Source: Clostridia bacterium (GTDB lineage: Bacteria; Bacillota; Clostridia; UBA1381). Taken from it: a DNA stretch of 51,347 nt. The stretch covers positions 1 through 51,347 of the forward strand of contig JAGBHE010000012.1 of assembly GCA_017935675.1 (NCBI GenBank), written 5' to 3'. Position numbers and translations under genes: made by a program. A model generated the notes under the pieces. The model was not told the origin of the DNA, searched no databases, and worked only from the letters and a program-made list of their open reading frames with translations. Shown here one piece after another: positions 24,301 through 31,451 of the stretch; position 1 is the stretch's first letter; every line of letters starts with the position of its first letter.

Positions 24301-26610
24301 GTCAGTCAAATTTTCAGCCACAGACACAAATTTGCTTGCACCGGAACCAATTACGAGTATATCGCCGTTAGTTGAAACATTCAGGTTCGAGCCTACGCTT
24401 AAATTGCTGTTTACCGTCCATGCTTCACCGTCGGACGATACGTAAATTTTATTGTCCAGTGCCGCAGCAAATACATGTGCCGCCTCCCACCATACAACAA
24501 CCTGACGTGTTGATTTATTTGAACTGTTCATTCCGTTAGGTGTGGCGAATACCTTTTTCCAGTTGAATCCGTCTGTGGATTTATAGATTTCAGCGCTGTG
24601 AGTTGGTTCGGAAAGCGTTTTTGCAACGGCAATATATACCCCAAGCTCCTCACTGTATTCCGTATCAATAAACTCATATCTTGACGAGGACGGAATAACA
24701 TTATCATAATCAAGCAAGCTTCCGTTGTATGATATATTTACGCTTTTTTCTGCGAATATCTCAGGATTTAAGCTGTACTCCGCTCTTATCGTAACAGCGG
24801 TATCTGAGGTTATGCCATAGAGCATAAGTCTGCCTTGATCGTCCATGCTTGCTGAATTTTCAGCTCCCGAAACACTCCAATTAACACTGCACTGCGGAAG
24901 AATATCACCATTCTGGTCTGTTACAACAGCCTCATAAGCATATTTCTTCATGCTGCCATCTGTCGTTATACTGCTCTCTCCCGATGTAAATCTGACATGT
25001 GCCGGTTCACGCTCTTTAATTTCAATTATTTTCTCGGCAAAAATGCTGTCATATGCATCTGATACGGCTCTGATTGTTACAAAGCCTGCCTGTGCGGAGG
25101 AATCTACCGTAAGTTCTCCCGTTGTCTCATCAAAGGTCACTCCGTCACATAATATTGCAGCAGTAAGCGCCGCGCTTCGCCCGCTCATTTCCCCGCCGTC
25201 AGTACCGATTATGCGCGTGCTGTAAGAGAAATGCATACTTCCGCTTGCCGGTATTGCTATGCTGTCATTACCGTCTATTACAACAGCTTCCTCTTTAACA
25301 AGAGTGATTGTAAACTCCTTTTCAGTTCCGCCGAAGGTGACAGCCCTTAAAATTATATCACCGCCGTCGGCTGTCGGTGCAACCGTCAGAATGCTTCCGT
25401 CAAAATCAACACCGGTATAAGCTGCACCCGGCTCAACGTAAGCAACGGAATCCTCGGAAGGATTTCCTGAAAAGTCCCTTGCTTCAAACATATATTCAAA
25501 GCTCACCGCTTCATTTGCAGGGACCTCTATTCTGGTTTCCCCTGCCGCCATAAAAATATCAGCGAACTCAACGTCATAATATGTTAAGACATTATCTGTC
25601 AGCTCTGCTCTGTATATATGCGACTTTGTTACAATCATAAAACGGTTGTCCTCAATCGGTGTAATGCTCCTTACCTCTTCATTCATATCGCCGCTTCCGG
25701 CTATGGCAGGAATCCACTCAATACCGCTGCCAAGTTCCTGCGCCGCGTCTGTGAAACAGAGCTCACCCAGAGAGCCGCCGGCTATTATAATCCCATGTCC
25801 GGCACCGGCAGCAGTTACAAGCATTCCGTCCACAGGCGTAGAAGCAAGTACTGCGCCTTCACGGTTGATTGACCATATTGCGGCTGTTCCGTTGACGGTC
25901 AGCAAAACATCCGAGACAGGCTCATATACCATTTCATACGGTGTACCCTTATGGTCATAATAGATTTTTTTAATGCCTGCAAAATATTCGGAATCGCCGC
26001 CCTCACCGTCAAACAGCCATTTTGACCATGTATTGATTGCAATGAATTTTTGTTCTTCTCCGGGGAATATTCCGACAGCATGGGAATATACGGAATCTGA
26101 AGCATCAAACAGATAATGCTGAGCTGTTGTATCGATTTCGTCGGGACTGATAATCTTTGCCGCCTTGCCTCCCGACACAAGGAGAACCCTTCCGTCCGTC
26201 TCAATTTCAGCATTTCCTCTTTCAAGCCCGGCTTTACGCGTCCATTCAATTCCGTCAGAAGAAACATAAAGCGCAGCTCCTGCGACTGTGGCAAAAACTC
26301 CTGCGTCCTCCCACCATACAAGAATCTGACGTGTTTTTTCTGATGCATAGTTCTTTGCAGAGTCACTGAAGGTTTTTACCTTTTCCCAGCTTATGCCGTC
26401 CTCGGAACGGTATATCTGAAGCTGAGTGCCTCCACCCTGTGAAAAGCTCTTAGCTGCGGCAAGATAAACTCCCGCATCCGGATTATACGCGGTATCAATG
26501 AATTCAAAGCCGCTGCTGATAACATTTTCGGCTGACGCGGCAGGGATAAGCCCCGCAAAAAGATTCAGCATCAGCATTACGGATATAAATAATGAAATTT
26601 TTCTATTCAT
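21361..26610 (-). CDS. large SLH protein with two propeller-like modules and Ig-like domains
   Basis: A 1749-residue surface protein. A signal peptide (1-28) is followed by a propeller-like module (about 32-345) with repeated STDG/SEDG-x-x-W Asp-box-like motifs. Ig/Big2-like beta domains follow (about 360-640), then a second, diverged copy of the propeller module (about 650-1000, starting YEFIDTEYS), further Ig-like domains, a galactose-binding-like region near 1360-1460, a poly-Gly linker and three C-terminal SLH repeats (about 1560-1745). ATG 26610 lies 14 nt after AAAGGAG. The first propeller is nearly identical to that of the secreted protein at 31424-33844. It likely presents carbohydrate-binding modules on the S-layer. 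No catalytic site recognised. Confidence 0.85.
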   Translation of the reverse strand: MNRKISLFISVMLMLNLFAGLIPAASAENVISSGFEFIDTAYNPDAGVYLAAAKSFSQGGGTQLQIYRSEDGISWEKVKTFSDSAKNYASEKTRQILVWWEDAGVFATVAGAALYVSSDGIEWTRKAGLERGNAEIETDGRVLLVSGGKAAKIISPDEIDTTAQHYLFDASDSVYSHAVGIFPGEEQKFIAINTWSKWLFDGEGGDSEYFAGIKKIYYDHKGTPYEMVYEPVSDVLLTVNGTAAIWSINREGAVLASTPVDGMLVTAAGAGHGIIIAGGSLGELCFTDAAQELGSGIEWIPAIAGSGDMNEEVRSITPIEDNRFMIVTKSHIYRAELTDNVLTYYDVEFADIFMAAGETRIEVPANEAVSFEYMFEARDFSGNPSEDSVAYVEPGAAYTGVDFDGSILTVAPTADGGDIILRAVTFGGTEKEFTITLVKEEAVVIDGNDSIAIPASGSMHFSYSTRIIGTDGGEMSGRSAALTAAILCDGVTFDETTGELTVDSSAQAGFVTIRAVSDAYDSIFAEKIIEIKEREPAHVRFTSGESSITTDGSMKKYAYEAVVTDQNGDILPQCSVNWSVSGAENSASMDDQGRLMLYGITSDTAVTIRAEYSLNPEIFAEKSVNISYNGSLLDYDNVIPSSSRYEFIDTEYSEELGVYIAVAKTLSEPTHSAEIYKSTDGFNWKKVFATPNGMNSSNKSTRQVVVWWEAAHVFAAALDNKIYVSSDGEAWTVNSNLSVGSNLNVSTNGDILVIGSGASKFVSVAENLTDTPARHTFSNESYTAVAASVSDGDSPVIIANGQYVTWSWDDIDKVGRYFQNIEANPLDMQYSPALKQWLVVNNQPRLRLYTHPGSYSALNLVLDDGSTNTSNLTAVYADKDINISGTANGDIFMLENLGSSSITGSSKWIRALPGNGTAAIDAEMRAISRVGADKYFAVSTHKLYIIEREAGGWRYYEARPDSVEVPAEQRRIEIPYEGFTDIIYNPKAVNCKGEPSEHEIIGFYPITALPDGVSFDFGGDYDGIARLRVNSMVDKSSTLVMRVLFDNRIYNDIELDFVKESSVCISSLDKIPLPTGEREEWEVNSQVLGEDGQTMQRNSVIRLVSAPEGVTFDNAAGKLVVEAGTLPGIVELSAYSENYPDIAVTKKISLDYIYADSIEISEYEKEIIISKPGTVGYAMKAMIYDQAKRYLDGYKAQWSVDPVDGVTVSQEDGTLYVSDEVCNAEMNKDNGYSKEVFVTASVNDEKIFVTVPVTLKMSDYMHALKDSEKLAFDFTALEKNAVLPTAGDFDSAIVWRSTDESVIAADGTVTRNAKQDRTAQLTAVVSYNGEAVRKTFDVKVLKDDNIFANGDVETGDTTGFSSDSTIEAVNENAHGGEYALSVAGSSVSIAGNPLEKNSAYIYEAYVLADAGLSAKMSSKVFGELGSADMTGQYEKILGLGVSDKASTDVFTVSVDGAGKFLLDDVRYFDITDEYDAVTRAVADAEYKKTTAAYQAALKLVDSFYDVPLKEELKNRLSKININDNPARPQTGGSGGGGGGGGGSSASYVPTVNLPNSQAENEDKVLYSKLKFKDMKDHWAMNEVEYMAEKGIISGRSGETFDPDAPVTRAEFASLIVKTMGLADTAYENTFFDVITEDWYSGYVQAAKNAGYVTGSGGLFRPNDKITREEIAKIVVSAYSVKTKTEITKGGALYYSDLEEISSWAYDYIVNAVNFGFVNGVSEYAFAPKASATRAQAAVILKRLLDKLPQ
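25757..26510 (-). repeat. copy A of a 0.75-kb direct repeat
   Basis: This part of the large SLH gene encodes the first propeller-like module and matches 32988-33740 at DNA level with about nine of ten positions equal by eye, including synonymous sites. The similarity drops sharply outside these limits. Confidence 0.85.
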
Positions 26611-26647
26611 TTTTATATTCTGAGCTCCTTTCATAAATCATTCTTTC

Positions 26648-29320
26648 TTACTTGTGTGTTCCTATAACGCTTCCCGGAACATTTCCCATTTTTGAAAAAT
26701 CAAGCTTCTCAAAACCGGGGATTTTCGTAAAGACCTCACTGGTGCCTTGGAGATTAAAATCTCCCTCACCATAACTTACAAATCCGGGGTCAGTCTTTGT
26801 AATGAAGTTTCCGCTCGCTTCAACAAGCTGCTCGCTTGCGCGGAAACCCTGACTGTTCGGACCTCCGTTTGTCATGCTCAGCGGCATGCTGATATTTACA
26901 ATAAGATTGTTTAAAAACTTATTTCCGCCGGCATATGCGCTGTAATGATGATTAAAGAACTCCGCAACCTCCGGATATTTCTCCGAATATTTCGGGCTGA
27001 ATATCTTCCACTGCTCATATATCGGGGCAACCGATGAATCTGTAAGATCCCATGCCGCGTCAGGCTTGAAGGTATCCGGTCCGTCATATGTTTCCGATAC
27101 GTCTATAAAAATATTATTTTGTATAACATTTTCAATTCCTTCCGCGCATACACACCTTATCTGGTTTGCCGTCTCAGTTCCTATATTATAGAATACATTT
27201 CCGATAACGTTAAGACCGTTGCCTTGGTTATCCGTTCTGATTCCGGCAACATTCATCTGCTTTTCGGTAAAAACCTGTTTTCCCAAATCATGGACATAAT
27301 TATACCTGAACTGAACTCCCCTCTCCCAAGGGTACTGATTAACATTCAGATATACAGCGTCCATATCATGGAATTCTTTTACCGCGTCATATATCTCATT
27401 ATATTCAATAACATGCTCAGGACCGTAGACTATAACAGCCGCGTGAGGCATATCATGAATTTTATTATTTGCTACGTGAATACCGACCGAGCGGTAGCCG
27501 AGAGTTATTCCGCCGCAATAGGAGCGTTCCAGCTGAGCCGCCTTTTCGATATGGTTATTTTCTATTACATTGCCTGAGGATATGAGGTTTGCGTAGTCTC
27601 CGCCGGACATGCTTATTCCCACAGAGCCGATATCATGTATATAGCAGTTCTTTACGGAATTATTTGTACCTGAAATGTATATTCCGTCCGTTCCCGTGCC
27701 GCTGACCTCACAGTTTTTCACAGCGAGGTTTTCAGCACCGGCAGCCCTTATTCCTCCTGCTCTGCCATCGGCGATTACAAGATTTTCAAATACTATATTT
27801 TTTGTATTTTCAAGCCGTATAATGTGTGAATCAAGCTCCGAGAGACGGATATCCGTATCACTGCCGAAGTTCTCCGGAGGATACAGGTAAAGCATTCCCG
27901 TTGTCCTGTCAATATAATACTCTCCCGCCTCGTCCGTTTCCTCAAGAATATTTTCATATTTAATAAAGTGCTTTGAGTAATACTGTGTTACAGAGCCCTC
28001 CTTCAGTGTTATCTGACCGGCTTCGATCTTTTCAATCGGGAAATACCCGTAAAAATAATTTGGCCCGAGAACTCCGCTTGTATATATTTCATTTATATTT
28101 GTTTTCCACTTCTGCGGTCTGTCGTAATCTATCTTATAAACAGCACCTTCAAGAACGCCGTTTTGGCTTCTGGCTCCGCTTCTCACTATTTCGGTAGTGC
28201 CGACCCATGAAGCATTCGGCCATCTTGAAAGCTGCATTCTCCGTCCGTCTATATAAAGCTCCGCCTGAGGCGCTACGTTTGCCGATATAAGAAATCCGCG
28301 CCTTGACAGCTGACCGAGATCACCTGCTCCTGCCTTATTTAAATCAAGCTGTAAAACCTTTTTCTTCGCATCGGCACTTAAAAGCTTTGACGTTATTTCC
28401 TCATCGGCAGGCTTGAAATCACTGTACTTAATTTCAATACTGCCTGTAATTCTTGCAATTTCACCCGGATATGAAGCATATACTACCGGCGCTTCCGGTG
28501 TGCCGGAATCCGCATCGGTAAATTCCAGGGTTTCCGAGAGCACATAATCACCGCCCCGAAGATAAACCGTAATACCTTCTGCGGGGTATGCTCCTGCTTT
28601 TATTATATTTCTTACCGTATCTCTTGCCTTGGCAATTGTGGCAAAGGGAGCGTCTATACTTCCGTCACCCGAATCATTTCCGTTCGGTGCGACATAATAG
28701 AAGTTATCCGTATCAATCTGAGGCTTATCCTGACCTTCAAGAGGCTTGATTTTCAAAAGTCTTGTAATAAGCACGGCCGCCTCGCCGCGGGAAAGAAAAT
28801 TTGTATATCTGAAGGTATTATCCTCATAGCCCTTAATCAGATTGTTTGCAAAGGCTCTCAGCACATACGGCTTATATGCATTGACTGTATCATAATAATC
28901 GTCAATTGCGCGGATTACCTCCGCCTCGCCCGGAACCGCAGAATCCTCAAGGTCTGCCGCGCGAACAAGCAGCCTTGCCGCCTGCCCTCTTGTTATGAAT
29001 CCCGAATATGTGTCGAACTCACCCTCCCACAAATATTCCTTTTCATAAGCGTAATCAATATACGGCTGTGCCCAGTAGTTTCCTGACGCCGCCGGCTTAT
29101 AGCCCAGCGCACAGACTGTCATTTTAATAAACTCGTCTGCTTTTATATACTCATCAGGTCTGTAATTTCCGTTATTGTCACCGTTTATTATTCCGGATTG
29201 CGTCAGGATTTCAACAAACCCCGACGCCCAGTGACCGTTCATATCTCCAAAGCCGGCCAAAGCGGCAGAGGTAATGTTTAAGGTCATAATAACTGCGGTG
29301 AGCAATGCGCCTTTCTTCAA
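26648..29320 (-). CDS. SLH-anchored right-handed beta-helix protein (GH141-like)
   Basis: An 890-residue surface protein, paralogue of the one at 14222-17101. It has a signal peptide ending near ALA (residue 22), three SLH repeats (about 23-195), then YYVAPNGNDSGDGSIDAPFATI, VTVYLRGGDY and VVYASYPGEIARITGS opening a right-handed beta-helix to the C-terminus. The DMDAIY block lies near residue 650 and AGIRTDNQG follows. I place the start at a TTG (29320): the GTG three codons earlier is one base from AAGGGAG, while TTG has 10 nt and gives a clean MKKGALL signal peptide. It lies 31 bp after the beta-helix frame and 37 bp before the large SLH gene. Probable polysaccharide-active surface enzyme. 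Confidence 0.85.
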   Translation of the reverse strand: MKKGALLTAVIMTLNITSAALAGFGDMNGHWASGFVEILTQSGIINGDNNGNYRPDEYIKADEFIKMTVCALGYKPAASGNYWAQPYIDYAYEKEYLWEGEFDTYSGFITRGQAARLLVRAADLEDSAVPGEAEVIRAIDDYYDTVNAYKPYVLRAFANNLIKGYEDNTFRYTNFLSRGEAAVLITRLLKIKPLEGQDKPQIDTDNFYYVAPNGNDSGDGSIDAPFATIAKARDTVRNIIKAGAYPAEGITVYLRGGDYVLSETLEFTDADSGTPEAPVVYASYPGEIARITGSIEIKYSDFKPADEEITSKLLSADAKKKVLQLDLNKAGAGDLGQLSRRGFLISANVAPQAELYIDGRRMQLSRWPNASWVGTTEIVRSGARSQNGVLEGAVYKIDYDRPQKWKTNINEIYTSGVLGPNYFYGYFPIEKIEAGQITLKEGSVTQYYSKHFIKYENILEETDEAGEYYIDRTTGMLYLYPPENFGSDTDIRLSELDSHIIRLENTKNIVFENLVIADGRAGGIRAAGAENLAVKNCEVSGTGTDGIYISGTNNSVKNCYIHDIGSVGISMSGGDYANLISSGNVIENNHIEKAAQLERSYCGGITLGYRSVGIHVANNKIHDMPHAAVIVYGPEHVIEYNEIYDAVKEFHDMDAVYLNVNQYPWERGVQFRYNYVHDLGKQVFTEKQMNVAGIRTDNQGNGLNVIGNVFYNIGTETANQIRCVCAEGIENVIQNNIFIDVSETYDGPDTFKPDAAWDLTDSSVAPIYEQWKIFSPKYSEKYPEVAEFFNHHYSAYAGGNKFLNNLIVNISMPLSMTNGGPNSQGFRASEQLVEASGNFITKTDPGFVSYGEGDFNLQGTSEVFTKIPGFEKLDFSKMGNVPGSVIGTHK

Positions 29321-29351
29321 TTCAGCCACGCTCCCTTACCGATTTAATTCT

Positions 29352-31451
29352 TTATTCAGCCCGCCTTTGAAAATTTGTTCGTCCGTGAACCGTCTCATAG
29401 GCGGCGCTTCCGTTTAATATACTGAAGTTTCCGTTTTCATAATCTGCAAAGCCGGGATTTTCACCTGTTACAAGATTCCCGGAGGCCTCCACAAGCTCAG
29501 GCGCTCCTCTGAAGCCCTCAGCGTTCTGCGCTCCGTTAATTGTACTCAGTTTAAATGCAATATTTACTATAACGTTGTCCTTAAATTCATTTGTGCGGCT
29601 TGATGACGGATGCTCTGTCCAGAAATCCTTGAGCTCCGGGAAAAGCTTTCCGTATACTCCTATAAAGCCATCAAGCTGCCCCTTTATCCGAATATTTTTC
29701 TCGGAGGTCATATCATACTTTGCAGCTTCGGAATATGTAAGGTTTGAATTATACGCCTCGCTGCAGTCAACAAAAAGATTTTCCCATATTCTGTTGTGCG
29801 TGCCCTGCGCTCTTATTCCGGAAACCTGATTTGTGCCGCCGAGACCTATATTATGAAAAACATTATGATAAATATTAAGTCCGTGTCCGTAATTATCTGT
29901 TCTTATAGCCGATATATTCATCTGCTTTTCCGCAAGAAAACCGTTTCCTATATCATCAAAGTAGTTTCCCCTGATAACATTTCCGCGCTCCCACGGGTAA
30001 TCGACATTGTTTACGTAAATTGCGTCCATGTCATGGAAATCCGTTACAACGCGGCGAAGCGTGTTATCCTCTATCAGATTCATTGTTCCGTAGAAAATGA
30101 TTCCTGCATGGGGCGCATTATATATATTGTTTCCCCTCACAACAGCGCCGACGCTTCGGTAGCCCAAGCATACTCCTGCCCTGTAGCTGCGCTCAATCAA
30201 AGCAAAATCATGAATATCATTATACGAAACAACATTGCCTGAGGCTATAATGTTTTCATAGTCGCCTCCCGTGACATAAACCCCGTTTTCACCTATGTTA
30301 TATATCTCACAGCCCGTAACGGTGCAAAAGCTTCCGTTGTTTATATAAATCCCGTTTTTGCCGAAATTGCGCACGGTGCAGCCGCTTATCCGAACTGCTG
30401 AGCAGTCGCCGACGGCGTTTATTGCCGAATCGCGTCCGCCTTCAAGAATAAGACCTTCAAGCGTTAGGTTTTTTACACCTGTAAGCTTAAACATGCTGTC
30501 CCGGAGCCCCGAAAGGGTCAGCACCGAGCTTTCATCCGAGCCCTCGGGAGGATAAAGATAAAGCATTCCCTCTTCTCGGTCAATATAATACTCACCCGGA
30601 GAATCAAGCTCCTCAAGTATATTTTCAAACTTAAAAAACGGCTTTGAATAGTATTTTGTTATTGCACCCTCAGCAAGAGTTATGGTTTTTTTATCGGCGT
30701 TAACCGATTTTACAGGGAAATAATCATAAGCGTAATTCGGACCGATTGAGCCTGAAATCCATGCAAGCTCCGGCTTTTCCCAAAGCTCCGGCCTTTCGTT
30801 TGTGTATCTGAATTCACATCCGGCAGCTAATCCGTCCGCGGTACGGCTGCCGTAGCTTACAACATCATACATGCCCGTATCGGCGTCGTCATACCCCTTG
30901 TTTCTCGCAAAGGTTTCATAGCCGTTATCGGGCCAGCCTGCAAGGCGCATTGAATTACCGTCTACGCTTGCAGTCATCTGCGCGGTTTTTCCCTGAATTA
31001 TGTTATAGCATCTTGTTGATATTTCACCGTAGTCGGTAATTCCCGCCGCCTTCAAATCATAAGCAAGTATTTTATCGGCAGCGGAATTATCTATTATCTT
31101 ATTTATAACATTATCCGGGGCTTTTGTCAAGTCCGAAAAAGGAATGTCCGTGCCTCCGACAAGACGCGCGGGATTGTTTTTGTCAGCAGATTCAAGCTTT
31201 AGCTCACATCCCGGCTCGGACGAGTCGAGTGCCGAAAGAACAATCGGCTCTGATACGGCATAGCTTCCTCCGAGAAGCTTTACCGTAAATCCGAAATCAT
31301 CTCCGTCTGCCTTTTTCTCCCTGACAACCTCAAGGGCATGCTCTATTGTGCGAAACGGGGACGCCTCACTTCCGTCCCCGCTATCGTCACCGTTCGGTGA
31401 GACATAAAGCTCACCGCCGCGGATTATTGAAAAAAACCGGTGGCCGCACAC
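29352..31451 (-). CDS. right-handed beta-helix (GH141-like) frame, probably expressed by -1 frameshift
   Basis: This frame encodes the same beta-helix domain as the two SLH paralogues, beginning at once with LYVSPNGDDSGDGSEASPF. It has neither signal peptide nor SLH repeats. The first possible start (GTG, 31451) lies inside the upstream gene and has no ribosome binding site. In-frame sequence joins it to the upstream propeller gene through a T-TTT-TTT site at 31430-31436: a -1 slip gives GFF-SIIRGGELYVSPNG and a secreted product of about 1497 residues. DMDAIY (about residue 474) and AIRTDNYGHGL are conserved, as in the paralogues. Alternatives are translational reinitiation at GTG, a natural indel (partial pseudogene) or a homopolymer sequencing error. 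Confidence 0.8.
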   Translation of the reverse strand: MCGHRFFSIIRGGELYVSPNGDDSGDGSEASPFRTIEHALEVVREKKADGDDFGFTVKLLGGSYAVSEPIVLSALDSSEPGCELKLESADKNNPARLVGGTDIPFSDLTKAPDNVINKIIDNSAADKILAYDLKAAGITDYGEISTRCYNIIQGKTAQMTASVDGNSMRLAGWPDNGYETFARNKGYDDADTGMYDVVSYGSRTADGLAAGCEFRYTNERPELWEKPELAWISGSIGPNYAYDYFPVKSVNADKKTITLAEGAITKYYSKPFFKFENILEELDSPGEYYIDREEGMLYLYPPEGSDESSVLTLSGLRDSMFKLTGVKNLTLEGLILEGGRDSAINAVGDCSAVRISGCTVRNFGKNGIYINNGSFCTVTGCEIYNIGENGVYVTGGDYENIIASGNVVSYNDIHDFALIERSYRAGVCLGYRSVGAVVRGNNIYNAPHAGIIFYGTMNLIEDNTLRRVVTDFHDMDAIYVNNVDYPWERGNVIRGNYFDDIGNGFLAEKQMNISAIRTDNYGHGLNIYHNVFHNIGLGGTNQVSGIRAQGTHNRIWENLFVDCSEAYNSNLTYSEAAKYDMTSEKNIRIKGQLDGFIGVYGKLFPELKDFWTEHPSSSRTNEFKDNVIVNIAFKLSTINGAQNAEGFRGAPELVEASGNLVTGENPGFADYENGNFSILNGSAAYETVHGRTNFQRRAE
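31395..31436 (-). promoter_or_regulatory. candidate -1 ribosomal frameshift site
   Basis: On the minus strand the upstream frame reads GGT-TTT-TTT-CAA-TAA, so T-TTT-TTT (31436-31430) is in the correct phase for a -1 slip, one sense codon before the stop. Thirteen nt later comes a perfect 7-bp hairpin CGGTGAG/CTCACCG (31416-31410 with 31401-31395) with an 8-nt loop. Slippage enters the beta-helix frame. The spacer is longer than the usual 5-9 nt, and no upstream Shine-Dalgarno-like stimulator is seen. Confidence 0.5.

Noticed and set aside
21361..26610. Long plus-strand frames opposite the SLH and beta-helix genes.
   Set aside because: They lack ribosome binding sites and conserved motifs, and follow from the codon pattern of the minus-strand genes.
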